64,000 nt of DNA, taken from assembly GCF_000247815.1 (NCBI RefSeq), contig NC_021674.1, forward strand, positions 6,775,738-6,839,737. The letters are read 5' to 3'. Under the pieces are notes generated by a model. That model saw nothing but the letters and a program-made list of their open reading frames with translations. It ran no database searches and was not told where the DNA came from. A program made the position numbers and the translations under genes. Source of the DNA: Ficedula albicollis. Lineage: Eukaryota; Chordata; Aves; Passeriformes; Muscicapidae. Positions 37,901-51,137 of the stretch are shown here, piece after piece (position 1 is the first letter of the stretch; each line of letters starts with the position of its first letter).

Positions 37901-39196
37901 CCTTTGTGGATGTGCTTTTACTGTTTGTTCTGCAGTCACTGTGCCAGTAATCATTTCTATCACAAAGGCCAAAACCACCTTTATTCCATTTATATCATCC
38001 GAAAACCTCTCAACACTTATATTACTTGACAGCCCTTGAAAGACAGCATGTCTACACATTCAGCATTTTCTCTGTGGAGGAAATAAGCAGTCACTTACAG
38101 GCTATACCATTCTTACCTGGACAGAAAAATTGGTTAAACTCTGTTCTGGATTTTGAGCAGAAAAAGTCAATAGCCTCTTCTCCATTGCCCCCTGGTTACA
38201 GCTTAACAATGGTGTGTAGTCAGGGGGTCAGGATGGCAAATTCACTCTATCAGGGCCTAGAAAACATTGGGATTCCCAATTTGTGGCCAAATGCTGCCAC
38301 AGTTACAAGGTGTTTTATCAGGTAAAGCACAACTGCTGGACGTGTTTTCATGATCTGTCAGCCTGAAATGTTGCACAAAGGTGTCAAATGAGAACAAATG
38401 GACATATCTCAGGTGCTTTAAAATATGATGTCGATATGGTGAAAAATCAATGCCTGACTCCAGCAGCTTGAGTCAAGGAAATTAACTTGCCTCATTCTTC
38501 CAGCTCTCCTAGCTAGAAGGAAGATCAGTAGGAAGCTCACAGAACGAGCAGGGAGGTAGTCAGCACAGCTGGGTCTGAGCATCACCCCCTCTCTGGGGTG
38601 CTGGTACCTTAGCATGGTGCCTGCATCAACCCAGCTGTTCTGGAGAGGTCAGAAAACTGAGGAGGACTTGCTGTTACGAGTGTACAGCAGCTTCATTGCT
38701 TTTTGTTTTGCTCTTTTCTGAGCACTGAAAGGTCTCTACAGGTTACACATTCTAGCAGTGCTGTCCCAGCAATGAAAGGGGCTTCCCACATGGCTGTCTT
38801 GCAGGAATCTCTAAGACGCAAGGATCAGGGGTGGAACCCTTCCAGCATTAATTCAGATTTATTTCCAGTAAGCACTGGTATGGTCCCTCTCCCTCACTTG
38901 GGTTCAGATCCTCCCAAGTTGTGCATGGCTGCTGCCATCACACCTCAGTTAAGCCCTTGGCCCTTCTTATTGTCATCTCACCTCACAGGTTCATGGTGTT
39001 TTGCTGTGATCCTTACCAACACACCCAATTCTTTCTTTAGATGTCAGGAGCTCCTATCTGGTGCTCACATTGATCTAAACAGCCGGATCGCCAAAAGAGA
39101 CCAGAGCTGTGCTCTCATTTTTTGGGACTTCCCCCTTGGGACAGCAGATACTTTACAATTACCCTCACATAAGTGTAGCTAACAGCTTCCACACTC

Positions 39197-39278
39197 ATCT
39201 TGGTCTGGTAAAACTGTCTCCTCTGTGGTTTTGGTTTATCTTGGTCTGGTAAAACTGCCTCCTCTGTGGTTTTGGTTT
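39197..39278 (+). repeat. 41-bp tandem duplication
   Basis: ATCTTGGTCTGGTAAAACTG occurs at 39197 and 39238; the units differ at one visible base. Confidence 0.88.
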
Positions 39279-39994
39279 ATCTCTCTGACTTCCAAAGCAG
39301 TAACTGTCCAGCGTGCGGTAGGTACAGCTATTGTGGTCTTTTTAAACTGTTGTCAATGTTTTTAATGCCTGTATCATCATAAATCTGCTTGCACATAGAA
39401 ACCTGAGTCTTGAATTGCAGCTGACTGAGGTTACTGGGAGGTTACTGGCATGTCTCTGTAACCACACAATGGTACTGCAGGCTTCTGCAGCTGGAACACA
39501 GCTGGTTTTCAGGGAATGCTTTTGTAGCTTGGTTTTGAATCTTCTGGCATTGCAATATGGCCAAGTTTGATTTAAAAAGAAAAGAAAGTTAAAGGAAAAA
39601 GTCTTTAAACAATATTTCTAGTATTGCCTGCTTCCAGCATGGCATAGAATAGATTTCCTGGATGCAGTTCCACTTGCAGATCCAGCTGGCTCTTGAAGTG
39701 TGTGAGCATGAAAAGCAGATGATAAGAAATACATTTATATCTTGTACCTATCTAAAGGAACCCAAGTTATCTTAGAAATTGATGCATATAGAGATCACAG
39801 AATCTGCTCATGGAACTGTTCCCTCTGGCATTAAATACAGCCAATGTTTAAGAGTACTAAGTTAAAGGTGGTGTGTTTGAGACACAGGAAATCTTTCCAA
39901 AGTGAAAAGAACTTTCAAGGGGAGCCTGAGGGAGAGATATTAATGCCAAGATTTGGCTGTAAAATATGGTTAACGCCATTTTTTCTTATCACAG

Positions 39995-40021
39995 CTGCTA
40001 TGGGATATTTGACCACCAGAG
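39995..40021 (+). CDS. Possible 27-nt microexon in the 30-kb interval, phase 1-1
   Basis: ATTTTTTCTTATCACAG is a strong acceptor and CAGAG|GTAGCC a usable donor; the 27 nt keep phase 1 (AAMGYLTTR). The peptide is not acidic and its length is too small to exclude chance. Confidence 0.15.
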
Positions 40022-42682
40022 GTAGCCATGACCTGAGGCTTATATCTGATCCTGGAAGCAGCAGTGCCGTGCAATGTATTAGATTGCCAGAACCATTTCC
40101 TTCTTATAATGAGGTCAGCCATTCAAGGATAGATACAGCTTGCTCTTGCCCAGCTTGTGAATCCAACTAGATCACCAGCACACAGCTGAAAAAACTGGAG
40201 AAGGATCTGCACGTAGGAGGGAAGGAAATCAGCTACACATATTCACATTCCAAAAGTGAGAACGAGCACAGCAGTGCTTTTTGGCAAAGTTTTGGTCACA
40301 GCTTTGGTTCTGAAGCCAGCTTGCTCCTTGCTAACCTGCACCTGTAATCAGCTGGATACATATCCATCTCCTCCAAGAGGAGAAGGCAGGATGGCACTGG
40401 CACAGCTCAGAACTGACAAAGACATTTAGAGCAAAGATAGTTCAGATTTTGCTCCAGTGTGTGAAGTTTGCCCTTTGAATGTTGTGATTTTTCTCTAGCT
40501 AGTCTTAGAGATGAGAAAACACAGCTGAATCTTATCCAGGCCTGAAGAGGCTGGAGCACATCAGCTGCTTTGCCATATTGCTGGAGCACCTGGGGCATTT
40601 GCTTTGAGATCTAAATGCAGGCTGTTCACCTGTATTGCCAAGTACAACAGAAGCGTCCTTCTGGCTGGCAGGGTGGTATTAATTTAAAGAGAACACCATC
40701 TGTGGAGCCTCAGAGAGCAGCAGTCAGAAGAAACAGGTAGAGAGATCACCGGGAATAGTCTTGTTCTCATCTGGGGGCCTCACCACCTGTATCTATTACC
40801 CACCATTTCTAATTAGCAGGTGTATCTTGGGAAAAGCTAGTCCTGCTTTCCTGAGGATGCTATTCTTACTAAGAGAAGTTGGTTTTGCTGAGCTTTGTAA
40901 GTTCATTTTGTGAGCTTTCACAGGAATTTGGGGTGGTAATGGTCTTGGTAGCCCAGTAATTAAGAAGTCCTGTCCCTCTCTGCTACAGAATCCCCCTTTG
41001 TCTTTCCCCTTTCTTCTCAATGCTACTGCCAGATGGTCGGAGATTTTTCACCCTTTCAAAAGCTTTGTATTTCCCCATCTCATCCAGCATGTCTCAGCAA
41101 TGCTTAATACCTAAGGCTTCTCAGGCCCCCTTATTTGCCCCCTAGAAGATCAGTTAAGGACTTGAACATTTTGATAAAGTGCTTGGAAAGCAAATCCTTA
41201 GAGGCAAGTCATAGGTGCAGGAGAATGTTATTTAGTGTTATTTAGTTGTTTGTTCTTTCTTCTGTCTCTTCCCTTTATCTTGTCTGTCTGTTCTCTCATC
41301 CACCTATCCTTCTGCCCAACCTCTTCTTATTCAGAACATATCCTCTGAATAAAACAAGGCAAATATAATTAGCTGACCAATACTAGGAGACCATTTAATT
41401 AAGGTGTTTTAATTTAGGGTTTGGGATTCCTTTTTTTTGTTTGCTTGATTCCCACATTTCGTTGAAACTAGTTTGTAAGCTTTATTTACAAGATCAGACC
41501 AGTTGAAAGGAAAGCCTGGTTAATTAACAGAAAAATGTATTTGCATCTTACTTTGTGTTTGACACTGAGCATAATTTATTTCTGCATTGTCACATCCACT
41601 CTTTTGTTATTAAATTGTAAGCTGTAACTGTACAGCTGCAAATGAGATCTTTAAAAAACCACAAAACACAACTTTTCCCTTATTCCTTCCCTCCCTCCCT
41701 ATAAAACATGAGAGCTAGCTGCTTAACCATGTGAAGCACAGTTTTTGTGTGGGATTCCAAAAACCTCAGAGATAACTGTCACATAATTTTGCCACATAAT
41801 TGAATTCAGTGGCTGGTGTTTTGCATTTACAGGTAGGTGAGAGCATCCAGCCATCAGGTGTTTGCATCACTAGAATTAAATGCCTACTAGTTTATCTGCT
41901 CAGGAGATAAATATTTAGATAGCATTAAAATAGTTAGCTGTATATACATGGGAATGTCCATGGATGATGGGGGGAAATGTGTGAGGGGGTTTCCTTGCAA
42001 TCACAGAGGATGTGACCTCAATTACTGCAGTTTTTTCCCAGACTCTTCCCTTCATGTTGTATATGAAGTTGTTGCTGCTGGGTGCTCGTTGCCCAGAGGA
42101 GGAAAGTGCCTTATCTAAGGCTAAATTAAAATGCTTTTCGTATGTTATTCTGATTCTTGGCATTTTTTAAGCCACTGAGGGAAATACAAAGAGTGTGTCT
42201 ACATGAATGCACCGTGTAGGTTTGTGTCACGGGGGAGTTCTATCTCTGTAATGGTGCTCCCTCCGTTTGCGTAACTCAGGCTGTGGCTGAAGAGGAGCCC
42301 GGCTCCCCTGTGTATTAACATCCCTGTTTACAGACAATGTGCCATCTTTGAAATGCTAATTGGCTTTCTTTTAAGCGAGTTGTTACATTTTTCTCTTCTA
42401 TTTGTTTTCCACTAAAAGAAATGTTAGTATTTTTATGATGGCTGGCGCTTAGTGGAGCTCCTCTGTATAAAGATAACAAATGAGTTATGCGACCTGACAT
42501 TCTCCCTGGGACTGTGCTTAGAACAAAGCAAGCCAGTGGCATTTCAAAGCCTGCTTTTAAAGTAGCTGGTTATACACTCTGTTTATCAGAATCTCTAGGA
42601 AATGCCATTTATCTGGTGTTTTGCACCTTCTCTTAATTGACTGGGAGGTGGGAAAATCTTTGGGCAAAAACTTACAGCAGGG

Positions 42683-42742
42683 GTGTTGGAACTGTAGATG
42701 ATCTTTAAAATCCCTTCCCAAACTATTCTATGGTTCTATGAC
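42683..42742 (+). mobile_element. CR1 LINE 3' tail
   Basis: TGTTGGAACTGTAGATGATC, a TTTAAAATCCCTTCCCAAAC segment and TATTCTATGGTTCTATGA match the CR1 3' end. Confidence 0.82.
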
Positions 42743-44033
42743 CCCAGGACCCAAAAGACACATGCAGAAAGTTTGAATCTGCTCCATGCTTTCTGTATCC
42801 CTGTTCTGTCCAAGAGCTTTAAGTAGTTGGGTCTGCTGCAGGCTTTGGGAAAGAAGAGGTGAGCTCTAAACCTTTGAGAGCAGCTACTGCTGGTACAAAA
42901 TTCAGGGCACACATTGGAATTGACATCTCAATTTTCCTCTTCCTGCCCTGCTGCTGGGAGTTGCTGAGGAGGAATTGCCCAGAACAGCAGGGGCACCCCT
43001 GCTGCTGGTAACGTGGAATAAATCAGAATTTGGAAGGTATGTCCATAGCAAAGCTGGAGGAAGGGGCAGGGGGCTGGTCCAGCCTTGGCTGTGCTCAACC
43101 AGTGTGGCTGAGGACACCAGAGGGACTGTCACCCAGCATCCCCAAAGCCTTGGTGATGAGGTTTGTGATAGTGCTGTGTTTCTGCAAAATACTTTGTCTT
43201 TGATCCAATACTCTATATAACCAGGAATTTTGTTTTGGCAAGAAGGCAGCTCTTTTTCCCCACATTGCACAGGTTTCTAGTTTCTGGAGACTTCACAGTT
43301 TGTTGCTATAAATCATCATACACTTAAACTGATTGGCCCACTGGCAGGCCTTGGCAAAATTTTTGAAATAAAGCCACCTTTTTGAGGCCTGATATTCAAA
43401 TCACTGCTGTGCTCTCCTTGAGAGGGAGGCTTTTTGTTATAAGCATTGCTCTGTCAGTGGAAACCTGGCTGCACATGGCCACAACACCAGTGATCCAAGG
43501 ACTGGACTGTAATGATGAATGCCAAAAAGCACTGCTGCCTTGGCTTACTCTGGGAAGGCCATTCTGTGCACCATGTGATCCACGGCACCTAGAGTTCTTA
43601 TCATTTCCTTCAGATATTTGCACAGTTCTTTCATCTGTGGACTGTGAAAAGAGCTGCATTAATTCAGAGTTTGTAAATTGGAGGAGAGGCAGAAATGAAA
43701 TGGGTCTAAATTTTAGTCCTGCTATAGTAAATATGCCATGAGATGAAGAGTAGGTAAACTAAGTTTAGAGAACTTTAATTTGGGTTCATTTTCATTATAT
43801 TTTTTATTGTACATTAATGGTTACACTGTTAAGTTTTCACCTAGAGTGTGAATTGCTCTGTGTAAGGAAATGAAACTTAAGTGAAGAATTTTTCTGATAG
43901 GAAGCATACAGAAGGACAAATAGGATCTTTTTACCTATTAGTATTTTTACTATCATCATTAATGGTTACTTCTGTAGAGTCCAGTCTCTAAACTTAAACT
44001 GGAAATACCATGCAAAGTGCCCTTCACAGTTTT

Positions 44034-44069
44034 CTTTATCCAAGGAGTGCACAGCCTCCTTGGATAAAG
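44034..44069. other. Perfect 14-bp hairpin with 8-nt loop
   Basis: CTTTATCCAAGGAG at 44034-44047 is the exact reverse complement of 44056-44069; loop TGCACAGC. The stem is shorter than a microRNA precursor. Confidence 0.85.
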
Positions 44070-45960
44070 CACATTCCATGATTTTGCATGCTCATCAGCC
44101 TAATTGAGGCATCCCTTTCATGGACTGCTGTCTTATACATACATCCTCTGTGACCAACAGGCTTCCAGCTCTGCTGCTTAAAAAAATAGCTTGCTTGCCT
44201 CTGCCAGAAGTACTTGTATTATGAATGACATTCTTAAATGCTTCCTACTGGGTAATCAGAAGCAGCTCCTTCTTGTTCCTTCCTCCATGAAAATGTGTGA
44301 CAAAATTGAAAAATACTCATGTCCTTTTTAATCGAGAGGGGTTTCACTTTTCTTGCAGTTTTTTTAACATCAATCTGGTAGCTTCAGTTTATAGTTCTGG
44401 CAAGAGCCAGCAACATTTCTCTGGAAATCTTGGGATTCACAGGATACATTTGTATGACTCTCTGAAAACATGACTTTTCCCATTATACTACCTGTTCTTT
44501 TAAACCAGGAAAAACAAAACATAATTTGATTCAGGAGAAGGTTTTGTTTGAAAAAATTTGATGGATTCCACATGTGCCTTTGCAGTGGGTTCCGTGTAGA
44601 GCAGGACCACCCCCTGCCTGCAGAATGCAGTAGCTGCAGTGGCTTTGTCACAGTGTCAGGGCTTCTGCCAATCTCCAGCCTGAGCTAGGCACAATACTTC
44701 CAAATTATGGCAGGTTTTATCAAGCTGAGGATCAGTGCTTGGGTCCCTTATAAGATTTCCAATTAGTTCTCAGAATTGCCACAGATATCCAAGGTGATTT
44801 GAAACACCTGTTTAAGGCACAAGGCTTATTTCTTCCCTACCACCCCAAATAGTCTACACCTGTTAACTGAAATGCCACAGACTCTGGACTTAAAGCATCT
44901 CATGTGTGGACCTCTTTTTGGTGCTTACATCAAAATAACTGGGCAGCTAAGTTGGGAAGACCTATATTTGCTATGAGCTATAAACTTTCTAGGCAAAGAC
45001 CAATGTTGTGTCTCACAGACTCTCCCCTCTTAGGGTCTGTATCATTTAAAATAGATTCTATGTGAAGAGAGCCATGCAAGGTGTTTATTTCGTTTCCTGT
45101 ATTTTCTTAGACACATAAACATCCAGTACATAGCTGTGAAAGACATTTGTTTGGTCTCTTCGGATTGTCAGATTGATGGTTTTTAGTGCATTGAAGCATA
45201 GTAAAAAATTGAAACTATACAACTATGAGCCATCTAGAGTTTTAAGCCTTCTCAAGAAATCAAGATTTATATCTGAAATATATTTTTATATATTTAAAGA
45301 AATACAATAAGGCTTGTTTTAAATATGGTGACATTTGCTATTGTCAGTGCCCAACAAAACCATGATTCAAGGCCAGTGACTTAATTCTAGGTGACACCTC
45401 TCCTAATCCTTTATGGCTTAATCCTTCAGTTTTGTCTATGACTCTGAGGAAATGTCTGTCAGGGCTGAAGTCTCTTGCATCAGGAGATTAGCACTTCTGC
45501 ATTCTTTTGAAATCTTCAGTAGTTCCCATGAAAGTAAGAGATGCCAAGGTATTTGTGGACTGTGGGCAGTGACAATCCTTAGAGCAGTGTACAAATTCTT
45601 GCAAACCTGGGCCATGTGCACATATATAGAGAGCACACCTGTAGCCTTTAATTCTTACCCTTGTGCTGTGTGCTGGCAAAAGCTCTGTATTACCCTCCAG
45701 CTGTGGGCATTCAAGGGAGAGGAAAAGAGGAGATGTCACTGCTTTTTGACACAAGGCTGAAACCACTGTGTCAGGCCTTTTTTCCTAAGCTCAAAATACT
45801 TGAAAGATATATAATGGAAAGGCTCTAGGCATCTGCAAGTTCCTAAGCTAAGAAGGTCTTATTATGAATAAATCATAAGGTATGGTCCAAATCCAGGAGT
45901 CTGAAGAATTTAGCTTGAGGAAGTGTTTTTAGTGTGTGTGTGTGTCATCCTGCTTTAGCG

Positions 45961-46444
45961 GGACAGAAGTCTCCTGCTATCAGCTGCTAATAAAATTATT
46001 CTCCTCTCCTTTAATTGGTTGAGGTCTTGACATTGGTGCTAAGATTGCACATACAAGCCCTTATGTTTTCTGGCACCCTGTAGGAGGGAGCTGGCATTCC
46101 AGGAAGGGCTAAGTACTCCAACATGCCAGCCTGGAAATCAGTACTTCTCTGTGGTCTGTGGTATTTCTGAGGATCCCACAGCCCTACCTGCTACATTCTG
46201 GCTGACCCTCAGGACAGCTTTTTGAAAGGATCTCATGTTACTCATCAATTACAAAGAGGATTTGAGGAGGTGTTACTGACTAGTTTCAAAGAAAATTATA
46301 GTTATCTTTTTAGAATCAAGTCTGCTGGTGTTCATGATAGACACTAGTTTTGTTAGGAGTTCTACATATTCTACTGAGGGAAAAAGAATGGAAAAGCCAG
46401 GTTGTTGGTTATAATGTCATTCAGTTTTCTAAGATTAATGAAGT
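45961..46444 (+). repeat. 484-bp tandem duplication, unit 1
   Basis: Starts GGACAGAAGTCTCCTGCTAT; the same block starts again at 46445 with minimal difference (CTCCTGC versus CTCCCGC). Confidence 0.92.
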
Positions 46445-46928
46445 GGACAGAAGTCTCCCGCTATCAGCTGCTAATAAAATTATCCTCCTCTCCTTTAATT
46501 GGTTGAGGTCTTGACATTGGTGCTAAGATTGCACATACAAGCCCTTATGTTTTCTGGCACCCTGTAGGAGGGAGCTGGCATTCCAGGAAGGGCTAAGTAC
46601 TCCAACATGCCAGCCTGGAAATCAGTACTTCTCTGTGGTCTGTGGTATTTCTGAGGATCCCACAGCCCTACCTGCTACATTCTGGCTGACCCTCAGGACA
46701 GCTTTTTGAAAGGATCTCATGTTACTCATCAATTACAAAGAGGATTTGAGGAGGTGTTACTGACTAGTTTCAAAGAAAATTATAGTTATCTTTTTAGAAT
46801 CAAGTCTGCTGGTGTTCATGATAGACACTAGTTTTGTTAGGAGTTCTACATATTCTACTGAGGGAAAAAGAATGGAAAAGCCAGGTTGTTGGTTATAATG
46901 TCATTCAGTTTTCTAAGATTAATGAAGT
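46445..46928 (+). repeat. 484-bp tandem duplication, unit 2
   Basis: Near-identical to the preceding 484 bp. Its second half (from about 46660) is copied a third time at 47361 as part of the 701-bp duplication. Confidence 0.92.
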
Positions 46929-47360
46929 GGTGTTATCCTTAGTGCAGTGAGAATTGGCATGGATTTTTGAAGTCCATGTTTAGGTTTCAAAATAGGCGCC
47001 CTGAATTTTAAAAATGCTGAGCACATCCAAAACACTTTATGAAGTGAGTCCCCTTTGAAGCCAGATAGAGCTACTGGGAGCTTGAAGCTTTTGAAAATAA
47101 AAGATCTAAACTCCCTTTTAAAGTGCTCCTAACGTTAGTCAGCTATTGTTGAAAATGCTGACCTATGTGTGCTGGCATCTGGAATAACCTCTGTGTTAAA
47201 AGATAGTTTGATGGATAGAGGGGATATGATCTCCAGTGCTCAAGGGAAAAATCCTGCTTTTTTTTTTTTAAGTGTATTCTCTGATAAGAAACATACTGAG
47301 ACAGTTTCATCCTCCTCTTTTTCCCTCTCTTTTTTTTTTTTTTTTTTTAAAAAATTTTTC
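46660..47360 (+). repeat. 701-bp tandem duplication, unit 1
   Basis: Runs from CCACAGCCCTACCTGCTACA to a long T run followed by AAAAAATTTTTC. The downstream copy is offset by exactly 701 bp. Confidence 0.92.
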
Positions 47361-48061
47361 CCACAGCCCTACCTGCTACATTCTGGCTGACCCTCAGGAC
47401 AGCTTTTTGAAAGGATCTCATGTTACTCATCAATTACAAAGAGGATTTGAGGAGGTGTTACTGACTAGTTTCAAAGAAAATTATAGTTATCTTTTTAGAA
47501 TCAAGTCTGCTGGTGTTCATGATAGACACTAGTTTTGTTAGGAGTTCTACATATTCTACTGAGGGAAAAAGAATGGAAAAGCCAGGTTGTTGGTTATAAT
47601 GTCATTCAGTTTTCTAAGATTAATGAAGTGGTGTTATCCTTAGTGCAGTGAGAATTGGCATGGATTTTTGAAGTCCATGTTTAGGTTTCAAAATAGGCGC
47701 CCTGAATTTTAAAAATGCTGAGCACATCCAAAACACTTTATGAAGTGAGTCCCCTTTGAAGCCAGATAGAGCTACTGGGAGCTTGAAGCTTTTGAAAATA
47801 AAAGATCTAAACTCCCTTTTAAAGTGCTCCTAACGTTAGTCAGCTATTGTTGAAAATGCTGACCTATGTGTGCTGGCATCTGGAATAACCTCTGTGTTAA
47901 AAGATAGTTTGATGGATAGAGGGGATATGATCTCCAGTGCTCAAGGGAAAAATCCTGCTTTTTTTTTTTTTAAGTGTATTCTCTGATAAGAAACATACTG
48001 AGACAGTTTCATCCTCCTCTTTTTCCCTCTCTTTTTTTTTTTTTTTTCTTAAAAAATTTTG
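47361..48061 (+). repeat. 701-bp tandem duplication, unit 2
   Basis: Copy of 46660-47360 ending in a T run, CTTAAAAAATTTTG and then unique sequence. The junction between units lies at the homopolymer. Confidence 0.92.
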
Positions 48062-49929
48062 TTCAGACCCTGTGTTACATAACTTTGGCCTCCAGTTTCT
48101 ATTTGGTGCCTTGAGGCGTAACAGAACTTCAAGAAATTTTCAATAATATGGAGTGAAGGCAGGATAGTTGAGGAAAAACAAGCCTCAGCTTTCCAAAAAA
48201 GTTGCTCCAGTTTTCATCCAATGTCACAGTAATGAGCTAGACATAAGCCAGCCTTGGTTTAACTTGCTTTTTGAATTTACTATCTTTGATACAAATAAGT
48301 GTCTGATGTATGTGAAACCTGTGTAAATTTCTGATCCCTTGTTCTTCTGCTTGTAAAGTTCCCAGGGTGACCAGTAACAGCAGGGTGGACTTCTTCAAAC
48401 AGTGAGAATGAGGCTGTGGAAGGGGAAGTGTTGTTTGGAATAAAGAGGTTTGGGAGATGAAGAAGCCCACTGTACATGACCCCACCTAAACTGAGCAGAA
48501 AATCTCATAAATCACAGGCCCTGGGTGTCAGTGATGATAGGTGTCAGAGCTGATGAACCTGACTGAAGACTCCTCCATAACAATTTATTGTAGTTCTGAT
48601 GCACGTTGCTAGCTTTTTGCCTGCCTCTACTACTGAGACCTTGCATGGGGGTGGAGAAGAAGAAAAGCTGCCTCTCTTAAGTGTCCTGCAATCAGAAAGC
48701 TGTTTTTGGTGGTGTCTGTCTACTAACTACTTTTTTAGGTGACTCTGAGAAACACAGTGGCCTTTCTCTTGCAGTTACTGCTGTTCTCAGGTTCTTTTCC
48801 CAGGCAACCAACTGGAGCCATCTCCATGACTAGAGACTAATTCAGCACAAGCACAGCAAGTGAGACTCCCTAAAATTAAAAAAAAAAAGTGGGGAGGGAC
48901 AGGACACAAACAAATAGTCATTAAAAAAACCCTATGATATGTTTCTCCTAACTGGAGAAGGAGAAAAAAATATTCCATTTCAAGCAAATAGGTCATATCC
49001 CTGTTTTACAAATCTGAGGTCAATTGGGCAGTGCTCTGGAGCTGTTTATAGAGAGGGAGGATAATTGTTGTTAATATTCTTTCCATCATATTATCTAAAT
49101 GTAAATTCCTGTCTCTGATATATTCTAGTTATACCCTAGAATTTATGAAGCAAACAGAATTAAATGTGAAAAAGTTTAGAGGAAAAAAATCTGCAGCTGT
49201 CTTTGTGTAATTTTTACTGAGAGCTGATATAAATGGAAAAAAAATGAAAGACAGCAATAACACTGCACATTTTATCTCATACCCTGTGATGCATATTAGT
49301 GTTGTTTCCCATAGTGAGCCAGAAAGAGCATTTACAATTTTAGAAAACACTGCATAATGTGCAGTGTTTCTCTGCAAGAAAAAGAAGCAAGTGGGCAACT
49401 GCCAGCACTGACGCTTGGTTTTTCCTCACCTGCCAAATTGCTATTCTGGAAGCACTGTTGTGGGCAAAATTTTTCTGTTCCACAGTGGTAATTTTAAATT
49501 TGGTCTTAAAGTGTTCTTCAAGAAACAGAGCAAATAAAATTCACTAATGTGGCAATCTAAATCCAGTCTCTAGCCTTGCCAGGAAATATCGGCTATGTCT
49601 ACCGTCATGTAGAAATATTCTCCTGTGGTGCAGATGTTAACACCCAGGCTGGTGGTTTACTTTATCCTAAAGCAACCTACAGGAATTACCTTCTCCATTG
49701 TGCTTTTCAGTGTTTTGGAAATATTCTTGGCTTCATGCTAGGAGATGAGTGTCAGGAGGGCAGGTAGATTTTTCAAGTGTTAAACACCAGCTATGCTGTC
49801 ACTGTCTGGTTCGGCATCTTCCTTGGTCCCCAACCTCTGATTCTTCAGAGCTGCTACTGGAATTGGTAGAAGAGCATGATTGCCACCACACAGCTCAGTT
49901 GCTTGCTGTAGTATGAAGTTGTTCTTTTA

Positions 49930-50115
49930 GGCTTGTCTCAATTTGGGGATAAGAACTCTTTAGTTCCCATCCCCCTGCCATGAGCAGGGACACCTTCCAG
50001 TAGACCAGGTTGTTGAGAGCCCCATACAACCTGACCTTGAACACTTCCAGGAGTGGGTCACCTGTGCCTCTCTGTGCTTCTCTGGGCAGCCTGTGCCTCA
50101 CCACACTCAATTTGG
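49930..50115 (-). mobile_element. CR1 LINE fragment, minus orientation
   Basis: TTCCCATCCCCCTGCCATGA, then AGACCAGGTTGTTGAGAGCC, CCTGACCTTGAACACTTCCA and TTCTCTGGGCAGCCTGTGCC are reverse-complement CR1 segments in correct order. Confidence 0.9.
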
Positions 50116-50696
50116 GGTTCAAATCACCACTCATGATTTAGGTCCTCACATGCCTTAGTTATATACAGTCTCTATTCAGAAGAGGGTGTGGTTATTCCCT
50201 GCTGGTATTATCGTTTATTCTCATTTAGTCCTGTTATTTGCTGGGGAAAATGTCTTACTCCATGTCACTGCAATAAAAATTTTGCTCTTATATTCATCCA
50301 GTTAGCAGCAGAAATTAAAAATGGCATCCATGCTTAGGAGATAATACACATTTTCAGTATGTTTGCTTTCCCTCCCATTCCTTTGAGGCTGGCTCACTGC
50401 TGGAAACCCCAGTCTGGCTCTCACCCATTGCAATACTCCCGGAGTCAAGGGGGGCAGTGATCACCCCAGACACAAAACAAAAAACAAAAAATGGTATGGA
50501 ATAGAAGTCCATCTCTGAGACACTTTCTTTAATTTTTTTATATTTTTTAAAATTCTAATTATTCAATTATAATTGACACAATTATTGTGCCTTGGCAAGG
50601 GAAAAAGAAGTGATAAGGTTCACCTGTAAGGTCTTTGTTATTGAGTGTGCTGCTAATTACTGCTTCTTTACAAGCAAATGTGTTGCACTTTGAATA

Positions 50697-51137
50697 GGAC
50701 ATTGAAGTGCTGGAATGAGTCCAGAGAAGGGCAGCAGAGCCCTTGGTGAAGGGTCTGGAGCACAAGTCCTAAGAGGAACAGCCAAGGGAACTGGGGATAT
50801 TTAGCCTGGAGAAAAGGAGGCTTTAGGGAGGGACCTCACTACTTTCTACAAATCCCTGAAAGTAGATTGTAGTGAAGTGGGTCTTAGTCTCTTCTGCCAT
50901 GTCTCAAGTAAAAGGGTGAGAGGAAATGAGAGGGAATGATTAGATATTAAGGAAAAAAAATCACTGGAAGAGTGCTTTGGCATTGGAGTGAGTTGTCCAA
51001 TGTGGGATCATCAAGAGGCATCTGGATGTGGCACTTAGGGATACAGTATAGGCATGATTATTGTAGTGCTGGGTTGAGGGTTTGACTAGATTATCTTGAA
51101 GGTTTCCTCCAATTTTGTGATTCTATGATATGATGAT
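50697..51137 (+). mobile_element. CR1 LINE 3' fragment, + orientation, about 440 bp
   Basis: GGTCTGGAGCACAAGTCCTA, TTTAGCCTGGAGAAAAGGAG, GGATGTGGCACTTAGGGATA-type and GTGCTGGGTTGAGGGTTTGA segments in order, ending TTTTGTGATTCTATGATATG. This is the longest CR1 copy in the window; it has small internal deletions. Confidence 0.95.

Noticed and set aside
38703..39182. 159-codon open frame, longest outside simple repeats and gap
   Set aside because: Ser/Leu-rich composition unlike the gene, no start or splice context, no recognised family; length is within chance for 64 kb.
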